From positions 18,237 through 82,236 of the forward strand of contig JAIOAW010000010.1 of the NCBI GenBank assembly GCA_019873625.1: a stretch of DNA of 64,000 nt, in the 5' to 3' direction. This stretch comes from Chloroflexota bacterium. GTDB lineage: Bacteria > Chloroflexota > Anaerolineae > UBA1429. Made by a program: the position numbers and the translations under genes. The notes below the pieces were generated by a model. That model saw nothing but the letters and a program-made list of their open reading frames with translations, had not been told where the DNA came from and did no database searches. This document shows positions 16,610 to 26,732 of the stretch, in pieces (position 1 is the first letter of the stretch; the number at the start of each line of letters is the position of its first letter).

Positions 16610-17704
16610 TTATGAAAGGCCTTGCCGCAACCAGGGCGGCACTTCGAGGGTCTCTCGAGCGGTCTCTCGCGGCGGGAGTTTGATGATCTTGGATTCGCGT
16701 TCCGTCTTGAGGGGTTCCTCTCGCGCGGCGGCCTGCCGCGGTTCCGCCTCAAACCCCGTGGCGATGACCGTGATTTGGATCTCGTCGCCCATCGCCTCAT
16801 CCTGGTCGGCGCCGAACTTGATATTCGCATCCGCACTGGCCATGCGCTGGACGGCGGCGGCCGCGTCGTAAATCTCGTGCAGGCTCATATCGGGGCCGCC
16901 CTTGAAGTTCAGAAGCACGGCCCGCGCCCCTTCGATGCTCACCTCGAGGAGTTCGCTGTTTACAGCCTGCATAATGGCATCCATAGCGCGCGTTTCGCCC
17001 TTGCCGCGGCCGATGGCCATCAGGGCGGAGCCGCCGTTCTGCATAATGGTGCGCACGTCGTTGAAATCCACATTGATGATCCCCGTGCGCACGACCAATT
17101 CCGAAATGCCCTGGATGCCCTGGCGCAAGATGTCATCGGCCTTCAGAAAGGCAGCGCGGATGGAGGCCTTGGGCGGCAAAATCTGAAGAAGGCGGTCGTT
17201 CGGGATGACGATCAGCGTATCCACATTGTTGCGCAGGCGCTCGATCCCCTCCATCGCCACCTTCATACGGCGCATCCCCTCAAAGCCAAAGGGTTTGGTG
17301 ACCACGCCCACCGTGAGGGCGCCCAGTTGTTTGGCGATCTGCGCCACGAGCGGCGCCCCGCCCGTGCCGGTGCCGCCGCCCATCCCGGCCGTCACAAAGA
17401 CCATATCGGCGCCCTCGAGGGCCGATTTGATCTCTGCCGCGGATTCCTGCGCCGCCTTTTCACCACAGGCCGGGTTCCCGCCGCAGCCTAGGCCGCGCGT
17501 GAGTTTGTTGCCGATGCAAAGGCGGATCGGCGCTTTCGAATGGATGAGCGATTGGGCATCCGTGTTCACGGCGATGAACTCGACGCCGCCCACCTTCTCT
17601 TCGATCATCCGATCTACGGCATTGCAGCCGCCGCCGCCTATGCCCACCACTTTGAGAACGGCTTTTTTGCTTCTGAGATAGTCTGTTCCGTTGAGGTCGT
17701 CCAT
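16610..17704 (-). CDS. ftsZ: cell division GTPase FtsZ
   Basis: A 364-residue tubulin homologue that forms the Z-ring. GGGGCNAV (23-30) and the tubulin signature GGGTGTG (109-115) bind GTP; the T7-loop [11 protein letters not shown] completes the GTPase site of the next subunit. A linker of about 45 residues leads to a C-terminal tail ending in LEVPPWLRQ, the probable FtsA-binding peptide. The Cys-containing [13 protein letters not shown] is an unusual version of the RGLGAGGNPEVG loop, with two cysteines replacing Ala and Val. It lies directly behind ftsA (21 bases). Confidence 0.97.
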   Translation of the reverse strand: MDDLNGTDYLRSKKAVLKVVGIGGGGCNAVDRMIEEKVGGVEFIAVNTDAQSLIHSKAPIRLCIGNKLTRGLGCGGNPACGEKAAQESAAEIKSALEGADMVFVTAGMGGGTGTGGAPLVAQIAKQLGALTVGVVTKPFGFEGMRRMKVAMEGIERLRNNVDTLIVIPNDRLLQILPPKASIRAAFLKADDILRQGIQGISELVVRTGIINVDFNDVRTIMQNGGSALMAIGRGKGETRAMDAIMQAVNSELLEVSIEGARAVLLNFKGGPDMSLHEIYDAAAAVQRMASADANIKFGADQDEAMGDEIQITVIATGFEAEPRQAAAREEPLKTERESKIIKLPPRETARETLEVPPWLRQGLS

Positions 17705-17725
17705 ACGTTGTGCTCCTTTGCTCCC

Positions 17726-18958
17726 TTACCGACGAGGTAAAAACGCCGCTTTGACCCAATTGAAAAACCGTTTCGTCCAAGGCGCTTGCGGCCAGGCCCT
17801 TTCTATCTCGGCCGCTTGCGCCCGCTGCCCCCATAGCAAAAGGCCCACGCTCGTGGCATAGGCGGGGCTGCTCAAGGCCTCTACTAGGCCATGCAGCCGC
17901 CGCGGCGTGCCGACGCGGACCGGAAAGGCCAACTTTTCTTCGGCCAAATCTCGCAGGCCCCGCAGCGAGGCCGTGCCCCCCGTGAGCACCACCCCCGCCG
18001 CGAGGAGGCTCCCCAGGTCGCTGCGTTCGATTTCCTGGGCGACCATTGCGAGCATCTCATCCAGCCGGGCGCGGATGATTTCGCACAGTTCGCGGCGGGG
18101 CACGGTGTGCGCATGGTCTTCGCCAAAGATGACGATCTCGATGACCTCGCTGGGGTCAATCTGCTCGGGGAAGGCGTGCGCGTAGCGCACTTTGGCATCC
18201 TCCGCCGCGGCAAAGGGCGTCCGCAGCAACAGGCCGATATCCTGCGTTACGTGGTTCCCCCCCACAGGGAGGACGCTCGTGCCCCACACGGAGCCGTTCA
18301 GGTAAATGGCCACGTCCGTCGTGCCGCCACCGATATCCACCAGCACCACGCCCATATTGCGCTCTTCGTCGGTCAGGGTCGCCTCGGCCGAGGCCAACGG
18401 CTGAAGGACCAACTCGAGCACTTCGATTTGGTTCATCTCGACGCAGCGCACCAAGTTTTGCACGGCCGTATCCGCCGCCGTTACGATGTGCGTCTCCACC
18501 TCTAGGCGGTAACCCATCAGCCCCAGGGGATTGCGAATGCCCCCTTGCCCATCCACCGTGTAGCCCCGTGGGATGGTGTGCAAGATGCGGCGGTTGTGCG
18601 GCAAGGCCACGGCCTCCGCCGCCTCGATCACGCGGGCGATATCGTCGCGATCCACCAGTCGGTCTCCATGCCCGATGGATACGGCCCCCCGGCTAGTTTG
18701 CGAGGCAATGTGGCTGCCCCCCACCGAGAGATAGACCTCCGAAATCGTATGGCCAGCCATCCGTTGGGCGCGCTGGATGGATTCGCCAATGCAACGCGCC
18801 GCCAACTCGATATCCGTCACTACCCCTTTGCGCACCCCCTGAGCCGGCACAACGCCCATCCCCACGATGTGCAGAGGAGCGCCGCTCTCGGCGGTGCGGC
18901 CGATTAACGTGCATACCTTGGTACTGCCTACGTCTATTCCCGCGATGATCCGTTCCAA
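17726..18958 (-). CDS. ftsA: cell division protein FtsA
   Basis: A 410-residue actin-like ATPase that tethers FtsZ to the membrane. Phosphate loop 1 is IAGIDVGSTKVCTLIGR, phosphate loop 2 VLVDIGGGTTDVAIY, and the adenosine motif VVLTGGTASLRGL. The SHS2 (1C) insertion is at about 80-160 (IHTIPRGYTVDGQGGI). The C-terminus KRFFNWVKAAFLPRR is a short amphipathic helix for membrane binding. It lies between ftsQ (20 bases) and ftsZ (21 bases). Confidence 0.96.
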   Translation of the reverse strand: MERIIAGIDVGSTKVCTLIGRTAESGAPLHIVGMGVVPAQGVRKGVVTDIELAARCIGESIQRAQRMAGHTISEVYLSVGGSHIASQTSRGAVSIGHGDRLVDRDDIARVIEAAEAVALPHNRRILHTIPRGYTVDGQGGIRNPLGLMGYRLEVETHIVTAADTAVQNLVRCVEMNQIEVLELVLQPLASAEATLTDEERNMGVVLVDIGGGTTDVAIYLNGSVWGTSVLPVGGNHVTQDIGLLLRTPFAAAEDAKVRYAHAFPEQIDPSEVIEIVIFGEDHAHTVPRRELCEIIRARLDEMLAMVAQEIERSDLGSLLAAGVVLTGGTASLRGLRDLAEEKLAFPVRVGTPRRLHGLVEALSSPAYATSVGLLLWGQRAQAAEIERAWPQAPWTKRFFNWVKAAFLPRR

Positions 18959-18978
18959 GGTCCTTCCCTCCCGTGGTG

Positions 18979-19767
18979 CTACCGGGGTTTGATGGCAGGC
19001 CGATTGGCGTTGCGAAGGTCAATATAATCCACAGCCGCTGAGCGCGCGGCCAACTGGGCACTTACCGCCTTCAGGATGGCCACCTTCGTGGGCACGTCGC
19101 CCTCGTACCCCCAAAAGATGGGCACCTTCTCCGCGCCATAGTGGGCGATGACCCCCTCTTCGAGGGCGTAATCCACCTCGGTGAGTTCGGGCAAGGCGCG
19201 CGAGAGCGCAAGGATGTAATCCCACGGGACGCCGAGCACATAATCTCCCGGCGTGGCCGCCAGCCCTTTGAGATCATGCACCACCAGGCGCCCCTTGGGG
19301 TCCGCCGTCTCACCGAACACGCGGCCCTGGGGGCCGATCCACCAATATCGCCCGCCGCTTTCCCACACCAGCGCCACGTTATGCTCCTTGATGGTGACCC
19401 GCACGCGGTTCGGCAGCGTGCACTGCACCGTGGCGCTTTCGAGGAGAGAGAAGGTGCCCTCCAGGTCGCGCTCCAGGCGGTGCACGGGCACCGTAAAGAT
19501 CGAATGCCCCGCAACGGTCAGCCGCGCGGCGATCTCAGCCTCGTCGAGAAGGGTTTCTCCCACGATTTCCACTTCCTGCACTCGAAAATGTTCCGCGCTG
19601 AGCAGCCTATAGCCCAAAAGGCAAGCGGCGACCAGGAGCACCCCCGCCGCGACCTTGCTCCAAGGGAACGCTCGGCCCCTGGCTTCAGCTGCCGGCGCGG
19701 CTAACGCCTCGGCGTAGGAAGCCAAACGGCGCTCGGAACGTGCTCCCCTGCGGGTTCGCGCTTTCAC
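18979..19767 (-). CDS. ftsQ: cell division protein FtsQ/DivIB
   Basis: A 262-residue bitopic membrane protein. A basic cytoplasmic N-terminus (MKARTRRGARSERR) is followed by one transmembrane segment (about 38-57, KVAAGVLLVAACLLGYRLL), a POTRA domain (FRVQEVEIVGETLLDEAEI to about 135) and the beta domain containing ALVWESGGRYWWIGPQGRVF. It links the early and late divisome and recruits FtsL/FtsB partners. It is positioned between ddl (13 bases) and ftsA, as usual. Confidence 0.9.
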   Translation of the reverse strand: MKARTRRGARSERRLASYAEALAAPAAEARGRAFPWSKVAAGVLLVAACLLGYRLLSAEHFRVQEVEIVGETLLDEAEIAARLTVAGHSIFTVPVHRLERDLEGTFSLLESATVQCTLPNRVRVTIKEHNVALVWESGGRYWWIGPQGRVFGETADPKGRLVVHDLKGLAATPGDYVLGVPWDYILALSRALPELTEVDYALEEGVIAHYGAEKVPIFWGYEGDVPTKVAILKAVSAQLAARSAAVDYIDLRNANRPAIKPR

Positions 19768-19780
19768 AGCCGGTCTTCTC

Positions 19781-20923
19781 CTAAGGCTGGTCGAAATCGT
19801 ACGACGTCTTGGAACGGTGCTTGTCTTCGTACCGTTCGATGGCCAGTTCGATAAGGCGATCCAACAGTTCGGCGTAAGGAATGCCGCTCGCTTCCCACAA
19901 TTTGGGGTACATACTGATGGGCGTGAACCCCGGGATGGTGTTCAACTCGTTGATGTATAACCGCCCCGTGTCTTTACATAAGAAAAAGTCCACCCGCGCC
20001 ATACCGGCGCAGTCTATCGCCAAAAAGGCGCGGATGGCCAACTCCCGCACTTGGGCCGAGGTGGCCTCATCCAGCGGCGCCGGGATGAGGAGTTCGGAGC
20101 CTTCATCCAGATACTTGGCGCGGTAGTCATAGAATTCGTGGCAGGGGATGACCTCCCCCGGCACCGAGGCGATGGGGGCGTCGTTCCCTAGCACGGCGCA
20201 CTCGATTTCCCGGGCGTTGACGCCCGCCTCGGCCAAGAGCCGCCGGTCGAAACGCGCTGCGACCTCCAGCCCCTGGCGCAGTTCCTCGCGGTGATGCGCC
20301 TTGGTGATGCCGACGCTTGAACCGAGGTTGGCCGGCTTGATAAAGATGGGGTATTCCAGGCGCGCCTCGATTTCGGCAAGGATCGTCTCCGGCTCACGCT
20401 GCCAGCGGCTGCGCAGAACGGGCACGAAATCCACCACGGGCAGGCCGTTGGCCCGCAACACCTGCTTTTGCGCGATTTTGTCCATCCCCAGGGCTGACCC
20501 CAAGACCCCCGCGCCCACGTACGGGAGATCGGCCAATTCCAACAAGCCTTGCACGGTGCCATCCTCGCCAAAGGGGCCATGTAGGATGGGCAGCACCACG
20601 TCCACATCGGGGAAGCGCCCCCGCGACGTGCCGGGCACGAGATCCCGCCCCGGCGCAGGTTCAAGGGCTGTACAGGGCGCGGCTTCTTCCCTCTCCTCCC
20701 CTTCGAGGGCGGCCAAAGGATGGTCCCCTTCACCGCGAAGGAGCGCCATAGGGTCGCCGGAGGTGATCCAGCGCCCCTCTTTGGTGATGCCGATGGGGTA
20801 GATCTCGTATTTCTCTTGATCCAGCGCGGCCATCACCGAGCGGGCCGAGATGAGCGACACCTCATGCTCGCCCGATTTGCCCCCAAAGAGGATGGCCACG
20901 CGGCGCTTGCGCGGTTGAGTCAT
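19781..20923 (-). CDS. ddl: D-alanine--D-alanine ligase
   Basis: A 380-residue ATP-grasp enzyme making the D-Ala-D-Ala dipeptide. Landmarks are ILFGGKSGEHEVSLISARSV, the lid LEYPIFIKPANLGSSVGITKA, and near the C-terminus ARVDFFLCKDTGRLYINELN (Mg ligands) with NTIPGFTPISMYPKLW. The Ser in LGSSVG and the usual Tyr region (EFYDYRAKYLDEGS) point to a D-Ala-D-Ala rather than D-Ala-D-Lac enzyme. Its ATG overlaps the murB stop by four bases (ATGA). Confidence 0.96.
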   Translation of the reverse strand: MTQPRKRRVAILFGGKSGEHEVSLISARSVMAALDQEKYEIYPIGITKEGRWITSGDPMALLRGEGDHPLAALEGEEREEAAPCTALEPAPGRDLVPGTSRGRFPDVDVVLPILHGPFGEDGTVQGLLELADLPYVGAGVLGSALGMDKIAQKQVLRANGLPVVDFVPVLRSRWQREPETILAEIEARLEYPIFIKPANLGSSVGITKAHHREELRQGLEVAARFDRRLLAEAGVNAREIECAVLGNDAPIASVPGEVIPCHEFYDYRAKYLDEGSELLIPAPLDEATSAQVRELAIRAFLAIDCAGMARVDFFLCKDTGRLYINELNTIPGFTPISMYPKLWEASGIPYAELLDRLIELAIERYEDKHRSKTSYDFDQP

Positions 20924-21918
20924 CGTAGCCTCCGCTTCTCGCCCTCTGAGCCGGCTTCGCCGAGGGTGTAAACGGTCTCAAAAGGCTCTGCTTCCCAATC
21001 TCCCACGAGTTCCACCTCCGGCTCGAGGTGTTGGGCAAAGGCAAGCCACACCTCGCGCTGTACTTTTTCCATCAAGGCGCGCACGTCGGCCGCCGTAGCA
21101 CCCCCCACGTTCATAAAAAAGTTGGCATGTTTCGGCGAGACCTGCGCCCCGCCGATGCAGCACCCCTTCAGACCGGCCTGCTCGATGAGGAACCCGGCCG
21201 GATATTGGAGCGTTCGCTTGAACATACTCCCCGCGCAGGGACCTTGCGGCGTGCGCTGTGTGCGCAGGGCCGTAACGCGCTCCGCCTCCCGCGCCAGGGC
21301 CTCTCGGTCGCCACGCTGGAGGGCCAACGTCGTCTCCAGCACCACGGCGCGGCGCGGCTGGCCGCTTTGACGCTTGAGGGCGCTCGTGCGGTAGCCGAAG
21401 GCGAGCGCCTCGGCGCCGACCTCTCGCACCTCGCCCGAGGGGAGAAGGAGTTTTACAGAGCGCACCACGTCGGACATATAGCCCCCATAAGCGCCGGCAT
21501 TGCCCACCACGGCGCCGCCCACCGTGCCGGGGATGCCCACGGCCCACTGCAACCCCGCCCAACCCTCGGCCACACACCAACGGGCCAGTTCCGCCAAGGG
21601 TTTGCCCGCCTCCACGTGCAGAGTGCCATCGGGCGCTATGCTCAAGTGGCTGCACTTGTTGACGAGGACCAGCCCGCGCACGCCGCGATCGGCCACGAGG
21701 ATGTTCGTGCCGCCCCCCAAGATGAGCACGGGCACGCCCATCTGCCAGGCCAGGCGTACGCATTGGATCAACTCCTTCTGCTCTTTTACCTCTAGGAAAA
21801 GGTCCGCCGGACCGCCGATGCAAAAGGAGGTATGGCAGGCCAGTGGCTCATTGACGCGGAGCCGGCTGTCGTACCCCTCCCGGCGGAGGGTTTCTGCCAA
21901 ACGTTCCACAGCGTTCAT
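20920..21918 (-). CDS. murB: UDP-N-acetylenolpyruvoylglucosamine reductase MurB
   Basis: A 332-residue FAD-dependent reductase of the second step of UDP-MurNAc synthesis. FAD-binding strands VPVLILGGGTNILVADRGVR and WAVGIPGTVGGAVVGNAGAYG are clear, as are the catalytic Ser in PCAGSMFKR and the C-terminal Glu in EVELVG. Absence of the Tyr-loop insertion makes it a type II (Gram-positive-like) MurB. Both ends overlap neighbours by four bases (murC TGA/ATG and its own TGA/ddl ATG), showing tight translational coupling. Confidence 0.95.
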   Translation of the reverse strand: MNAVERLAETLRREGYDSRLRVNEPLACHTSFCIGGPADLFLEVKEQKELIQCVRLAWQMGVPVLILGGGTNILVADRGVRGLVLVNKCSHLSIAPDGTLHVEAGKPLAELARWCVAEGWAGLQWAVGIPGTVGGAVVGNAGAYGGYMSDVVRSVKLLLPSGEVREVGAEALAFGYRTSALKRQSGQPRRAVVLETTLALQRGDREALAREAERVTALRTQRTPQGPCAGSMFKRTLQYPAGFLIEQAGLKGCCIGGAQVSPKHANFFMNVGGATAADVRALMEKVQREVWLAFAQHLEPEVELVGDWEAEPFETVYTLGEAGSEGEKRRLR

Positions 21919-23318
21919 CGCTCATCCCTCTCTGCCAACTCCTCCAAAAGGCGCTCGCCCACCCGGTTGCCGTCTCCCGCGCTGAGCGTGAGAAGGATGT
22001 CTCCTGGGCGGAGCGCCTCCAAGAGGTAGGCCACGGCGCGCTCGTGCGTAGGCAGATGGCGCACGTGCGGATGGTGCATCGCTCGCACCAAATCGGCGGC
22101 GCTCAAGGTACCGTGTTCCTTGGCCCGCGCGGCATAGATATCCATCACGATCACTTCGTCGGCCTCATCGAACGAGCACGCAAACTCCTCGAACAAGGCC
22201 GCCAAGCGGCTGTAGGTGTGCGGTTGAAAGACGGCTACCAGCCTTCGCCCCGGGTAGCGCAATCGCGCCGCCGCCAGGGTAGCGCGGATTTCGGTGGGGT
22301 GGTGGGCATAGTCGTCAATCACCACCACGCCGGCGCGCTCGCCCTTTACCTCAAAGCGGCGTTCTGTGCCGGCATACTGGCGGAGGTGCTGCGCCGCCTC
22401 TTGGGGGGAGAGGCCGCATTCCGCCGCCGCGAGGGCGGCTGCCGTGGCGTTGAGCGCATTATGGGCGCCGGCCACCCTGAGGGTGAATTCTCCCCAATGT
22501 TGCCCCTGGTGGCTCACGGTAAAGTGCATCTCGCCTTGGGCGCCCAAAGTGGGCCGGCCCACGCAGTAGTCTGCCCCCTCCTCGGACCCATAGGTGATCG
22601 CGCGCGCGGCCAAGGGGCGCTCAGCCAACAGGAGGCGCACTTGGGGGCTATCTATGCAGGCGATGATGGCCCCCGTAGGCGATACCCGCTCTAGGAACAT
22701 CCCAAAAGCCTCGCGTAGGGCGGCGATATCCGCAAAGCAATCCGGATGATCCATCTCGATATTCGTGATGACGGCGATCTGCGGGGCCAAGCCCAGGAAC
22801 ATACGGTCGTACTCGTCGGCCTCGATGACAAAGTATGGCCCCTCGCCGGCCTCGGCGTTGGTGCCCCACGCCGAGATCACCCCGCCCACGATGAAACTGG
22901 GCCGCTTCCCCGCGCCGCGCAGGATGGTGGCGATCATAGCGGAGGTGGTCGTCTTCCCATGGGTGCCGGCCACGGCAATGCCCAGGTGCCCCTCGAGCAG
23001 ACGGCCCAGGAATTGCTGCCGCTTGAGCACGGGGATGCCGGCCCTTTGCGCCGCAAGGATCTCGACGTTATCCTCCGGGATGGCCGAGGAAACGACTACG
23101 AGTTCCGCGCCGTTCACGTGCTCCGCCGTATGCCCCACAAAAGTGCGCACGCCGAGCGCCCTCAGCCCCTGGGTGATGGGCGTCTCGCGCAGGTCCGAAC
23201 CGGAAACGGCATAGCCCTGCATAGCCAGCACCCGGGCGATGGCCGACATACCGATGCCACCGATCCCCACGAGGTGGATGTGCTGCGGCCATTGGGTTGT
23301 GGGCGTGCCCTGTGTCAT
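21915..23318 (-). CDS. murC: UDP-N-acetylmuramate--L-alanine ligase MurC
   Basis: A 467-residue Mur ligase adding L-Ala to UDP-MurNAc. The N-terminal Rossmann motif is IHLVGIGGIGMSAIARVL, the ATP P-loop GTHGKTTTSAMIA, and the central VIEADEYDRMFL and C-terminal VVIDDYAHHPTEI motifs are complete. Its ATG overlaps the stop of the CvpA-like gene upstream by four bases, and its stop overlaps murB. Confidence 0.96.
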   Translation of the reverse strand: MTQGTPTTQWPQHIHLVGIGGIGMSAIARVLAMQGYAVSGSDLRETPITQGLRALGVRTFVGHTAEHVNGAELVVVSSAIPEDNVEILAAQRAGIPVLKRQQFLGRLLEGHLGIAVAGTHGKTTTSAMIATILRGAGKRPSFIVGGVISAWGTNAEAGEGPYFVIEADEYDRMFLGLAPQIAVITNIEMDHPDCFADIAALREAFGMFLERVSPTGAIIACIDSPQVRLLLAERPLAARAITYGSEEGADYCVGRPTLGAQGEMHFTVSHQGQHWGEFTLRVAGAHNALNATAAALAAAECGLSPQEAAQHLRQYAGTERRFEVKGERAGVVVIDDYAHHPTEIRATLAAARLRYPGRRLVAVFQPHTYSRLAALFEEFACSFDEADEVIVMDIYAARAKEHGTLSAADLVRAMHHPHVRHLPTHERAVAYLLEALRPGDILLTLSAGDGNRVGERLLEELAERDER

Positions 23319-23875
23319 CGAATCACCCGTGCGAGAAGCAGTAAGATGCTCAGGTAGAGCAGAAGACTCTGCCCCAAAAGGATCGGCTGCCCCAGGAAGG
23401 GAATCGGCAGAAATGGCAAGATGCCCTTGGCCAGGCTGGAAAGTTTATCTGCCGAAAACCCCAACCAGGTGATGGGGTAGCCGAATTTATCCATATAGAA
23501 CCAGATCGTCCCCACGATGAGGTAGCCGTTCAAGGTACCCGTCAGGGCGCCGAGGATCATCTTCTGCGGCCCTTGGGCCAGTTGCCCGCCGAAGGCCAAC
23601 GTCTCCCCTTCGTAGGAGATGAACGCCGTGGCGATGATGACGCCGATGAAAAACCAGCATTTGAGCAGGTTGTGGCTCTGCGTGGCCACGTAGCGCGTCC
23701 CCAGGGCCAGCACGCGGTTGATGCCCGTATCCAGGAATGGCTCAAACTGGTTGAGGAAAAAGAGCATAAACATCATCACCATCGTTACGCCCAATTCCTT
23801 CAAAAAGCCACGCACCAAGCCAATCAGCGTGAAGATGAAGACGAGTACACCAAAGAAAACTTCAAGGGGTGCCAC
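23315..23875 (-). CDS. CvpA-like integral membrane protein
   Basis: A 186-residue protein with about four to five hydrophobic segments (about 5-25, 30-45, 70-95, 110-130, 165-185), resembling the CvpA/colicin V production family in size and layout. No catalytic motif is visible. It lies inside the peptidoglycan run, overlapping murC by four bases and the next membrane gene by 14, so a role linked to the envelope is plausible but unproven. Confidence 0.65.
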   Translation of the reverse strand: MAPLEVFFGVLVFIFTLIGLVRGFLKELGVTMVMMFMLFFLNQFEPFLDTGINRVLALGTRYVATQSHNLLKCWFFIGVIIATAFISYEGETLAFGGQLAQGPQKMILGALTGTLNGYLIVGTIWFYMDKFGYPITWLGFSADKLSSLAKGILPFLPIPFLGQPILLGQSLLLYLSILLLLARVIR

Positions 23876-24488
23876 TAGCCCCTCCTTTGCTGCCCTGACC
23901 CTTGGCGCCGGATGCGTTGACTAGCCCCACCAGGAGGAGCACAAAGATGAACACGATGAACACGCGCCCCACCGTCTTGGCGTTGGAAAGGATCGCCTGA
24001 ACCTCTCCGCTGGGCAGGTTGATAATCGCCTCGCGCGCCGGGAAGACGATGGGCACCACATATAGCATCACCAGGTAACCGATAAAGGCCCCGATGAGCG
24101 CCCCAAAGATGCGAAAGACAAAGTTGCGCGGCCCGGCGATGCGCCGCTGGCCGATGAAATAGAAGACGAGGACGATCCCGAACATCACGATGAGGCTAGC
24201 GATTTTAATCTGCGTGCCCGTGCGAATGAGGTCGGGGGATTGTTGCGCGGCCTGGCAGGCCGCCAGGAGGTCGCCCCCGCCGAAGGCGATTTGCAAGAGG
24301 CGGTAGGAACGGTTGATGAACCCCATCAGCCCGCCTTGTGAGGCGCGCACGAGCAGAAAGCCGAGGCCCGCGCCGACGAGAAGGAACAGTTGGCGGTTTG
24401 CCCCTTGCCAAAAGCCCAAAAGGGCAAAGAGGGCCAAGCCGGCGCCCAAAAAGAGGTATTGGCTGAGCGTCCACGTGGCATTAGGCAT
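23862..24488 (-). CDS. CvpA-like integral membrane protein with short hydrophilic tail
   Basis: A 208-residue membrane protein with hydrophobic segments at about 8-28, 32-48, 92-112, 122-150 and 175-195 and a Gly/Ser/Lys-rich tail ([14 protein letters not shown]). It resembles its neighbour at 23315 in layout, so the two may form a pair or hetero-oligomer. It overlaps murG by eight bases upstream and its partner by 14 downstream. It is not a standard dcw gene. Confidence 0.6.
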   Translation of the reverse strand: MPNATWTLSQYLFLGAGLALFALLGFWQGANRQLFLLVGAGLGFLLVRASQGGLMGFINRSYRLLQIAFGGGDLLAACQAAQQSPDLIRTGTQIKIASLIVMFGIVLVFYFIGQRRIAGPRNFVFRIFGALIGAFIGYLVMLYVVPIVFPAREAIINLPSGEVQAILSNAKTVGRVFIVFIFVLLLVGLVNASGAKGQGSKGGASGTP

Positions 24489-25593
24489 TGGGCGCCTCCT
24501 CGGCTAGGGAGACGAGCGCCTGGGCGATGGCCCGGGCGGCCTGCGGGCGCGCCAGGCGGCGCATAGCCTGGCGCATCGCCTGAAGTCGTTCGCCATCGGT
24601 CAGGAGGCCGCGCACCGCCTCCAAGAGCCGCTCGCCCAGCAAGGCATCTTCGATGACCACCGCGCCGCCCTGTTCGGCGAGGTATAGGGCATTGGGGCGC
24701 TGGTGCTGGCCCGAATAAGGGTAAGGCACCAGGATGGCCGGCAGGCCCGCGGCGGGCAACTCGCCTAAGGTCGCGGCGCCGGCCCGGGCCACGGCCAAAT
24801 CCGCCGCGACGAGCGCCATAGGCATCTCGTGAAGGTAGGCATAGAGATGATAACGCGCTTGCAGAGGCTCTGGCAAGGCCTCTCGGCAGGCCTTCAGGGC
24901 CTCGAAACTGTGTTGCCCGCTGACGTGGATCACTTGGGCCATCCCTAAAAGCGCCTCGAGCGAGGCCTTGACGGCCTCGTTGATGGAGCGCGCCCCTGTG
25001 CTGCCCCCGAGGACGAGAAGGACGGGCGCATCCTCCGCAAGCCCTAGGGCGGCGCGTGCCTGGGCGCGATTCACCCCCCAGAAGGCGCTGCGCACGGGGT
25101 AGCCCGTCACGACGGCCTTGGCGCCAAAGGGCGCCCCAGCGGCCTCGAACGTAACGGCTACTCGCTTGGCCAAGTGCGATAAAAAGCGCACGGCTAACCC
25201 CGGCTCCATATCGGGCAGGTAGATGAGGCAAGGGCAGCGCCTCAGCCAGGCCGCCACAATAACCGGCGCGGAGACGTACCCCCCTGTGGCGAGCACGGCG
25301 CCGGGCCGAAAGGCGCCGATGAGCCGGTAAGCCTGCCCAACGCCCCGAGCCAGGCACGCTATACTGCGCAAGGCCTGGAGGGGGTTCGCCCCTCGGAGCG
25401 GCCCCGTCGAGATGCCCTCAAAACGGAGGCCCTCCCGCTGGACGATGTCCTCCTCCATCCCGCCTGGCCGCCCTACCCAAAGGATATCCTCGCGGCGCAC
25501 CTCCCAGCCATTCGGCGCCGTGAGCGCCTCGATGACCGACAGGGCCGGGTAGACGTGCCCTCCTGTTCCGCCCCCCGTTACGAGGAACCTCAT
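24481..25593 (-). CDS. murG: UDP-GlcNAc--lipid I GlcNAc transferase MurG
   Basis: A 370-residue GT28 glycosyltransferase making lipid II at the inner membrane face. The N-terminal donor/acceptor loop is [13 protein letters not shown], with [10 protein letters not shown] and the C-terminal [16 protein letters not shown] and [24 protein letters not shown] motifs. The frame is open well upstream but [12 protein letters not shown] at 25593 is the family start; this ATG overlaps the ftsW stop (ATGA). Confidence 0.95.
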   Translation of the reverse strand: MRFLVTGGGTGGHVYPALSVIEALTAPNGWEVRREDILWVGRPGGMEEDIVQREGLRFEGISTGPLRGANPLQALRSIACLARGVGQAYRLIGAFRPGAVLATGGYVSAPVIVAAWLRRCPCLIYLPDMEPGLAVRFLSHLAKRVAVTFEAAGAPFGAKAVVTGYPVRSAFWGVNRAQARAALGLAEDAPVLLVLGGSTGARSINEAVKASLEALLGMAQVIHVSGQHSFEALKACREALPEPLQARYHLYAYLHEMPMALVAADLAVARAGAATLGELPAAGLPAILVPYPYSGQHQRPNALYLAEQGGAVVIEDALLGERLLEAVRGLLTDGERLQAMRQAMRRLARPQAARAIAQALVSLAEEAPNA

Positions 25594-26732
25594 AGGCCGC
25601 GCTCCTGGCGCCGGTGATGATCGGCGCGCGAGATGTTGAGGAGGATCCCCACCATAGTGAGCAGGCTGATGAGCGACGAGCCGCCGTAACTCACAAAGGG
25701 CAATACCGTGCCCGTCACGGGCACGGAGTTGGTCATTACGGCGACGTTGAGCGCCGCCTGAAAGGCCACCCAAGAGACCAACCCCACGGCCAAGATGCGC
25801 CCAAAGGAATCTCCGGCGCTGCGCGCGATGCGGAACCCCCGCCACACCCACAGCGCGTACAGGGCAATGATGGCCAACGCGCCGATGAACCCGAACTCTT
25901 CGGCGATGATGGCAAAGATGTAATCCGTATGGGGCACGCGCCCCAAGTGGAGTTTCTGAAGGCTCCGCGTAAACCCTACGCCGAACCATCCGCCCCGGTT
26001 GAGCGCCACAAGGCCTTGCACCGTCTGGAATCCTTTGTCCAGCGGGTCGCGCAATGGGTCGGGCCAAATGGCGATGCGCTTACGCATATAGGGCACGACG
26101 TTGGCCACGCCCAGTAGGGCGCTGCCGCCCACGCCAAAGGTGATGAGCAACTGCTTGCTATCGGCACCCGCCACAAAGAACATCGCCGTGGCCGTGGCCA
26201 CAAGGAGCGTGGTGGAGGAGAAATCCGGCTGGGCGACGACTAGCCCGGCGATAACCCCCAAGAGGAGCGCAAAGGGCACCAGGCCGAAGGTCAACTTGCG
26301 GATGTTTTGGCCGACCGAATCCAGCCAGACGGCGATGTAAATGATGGCGCCGATCTTGGCGAATTCGAAAGGCTGGACGGACCCCCCAAGGAGCCAGCGG
26401 CTACGCAAAAGGGCCGTTACGATGAGGAGAAGGAGCGTAAACCCCAGAATGACCAGGGCCACCGTGCGTTGGCGGTAAAAATGGTAATCTATCCGCCAGG
26501 CGAAGAGCATACCCGCCAAGCCGAGGGCCGCAAACCCCATCTGCCGTTTGAAAAAGTAGGCCGGCCCGGTAACGTCTTGCCAGCCGAGGAGGGGGAAACT
26601 GTAAGAAGCCGAATAGATCATCACGAGGCCGATGAGCACAAGGGCCAGCGTGAGGACGGCAATCCCCCAATCGGTGCGCGCCATACGGGGCATACGTAAA
26701 CCAGCCACGGCGTTTCTCACTCCAAAGCCCAA
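25590..26732 (-). CDS. ftsW: SEDS peptidoglycan polymerase FtsW
   Basis: A 380-residue protein with about ten transmembrane segments. Conserved SEDS features include [11 protein letters not shown] (loop with the catalytic-type Asp), [39 protein letters not shown] and the terminal [12 protein letters not shown]. It polymerises lipid II at the septum together with the class B PBP encoded nearby. It sits between murD and murG, which marks it as FtsW rather than RodA. Confidence 0.93.
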   Translation of the reverse strand: MGFGVRNAVAGLRMPRMARTDWGIAVLTLALVLIGLVMIYSASYSFPLLGWQDVTGPAYFFKRQMGFAALGLAGMLFAWRIDYHFYRQRTVALVILGFTLLLLIVTALLRSRWLLGGSVQPFEFAKIGAIIYIAVWLDSVGQNIRKLTFGLVPFALLLGVIAGLVVAQPDFSSTTLLVATATAMFFVAGADSKQLLITFGVGGSALLGVANVVPYMRKRIAIWPDPLRDPLDKGFQTVQGLVALNRGGWFGVGFTRSLQKLHLGRVPHTDYIFAIIAEEFGFIGALAIIALYALWVWRGFRIARSAGDSFGRILAVGLVSWVAFQAALNVAVMTNSVPVTGTVLPFVSYGGSSLISLLTMVGILLNISRADHHRRQERGL

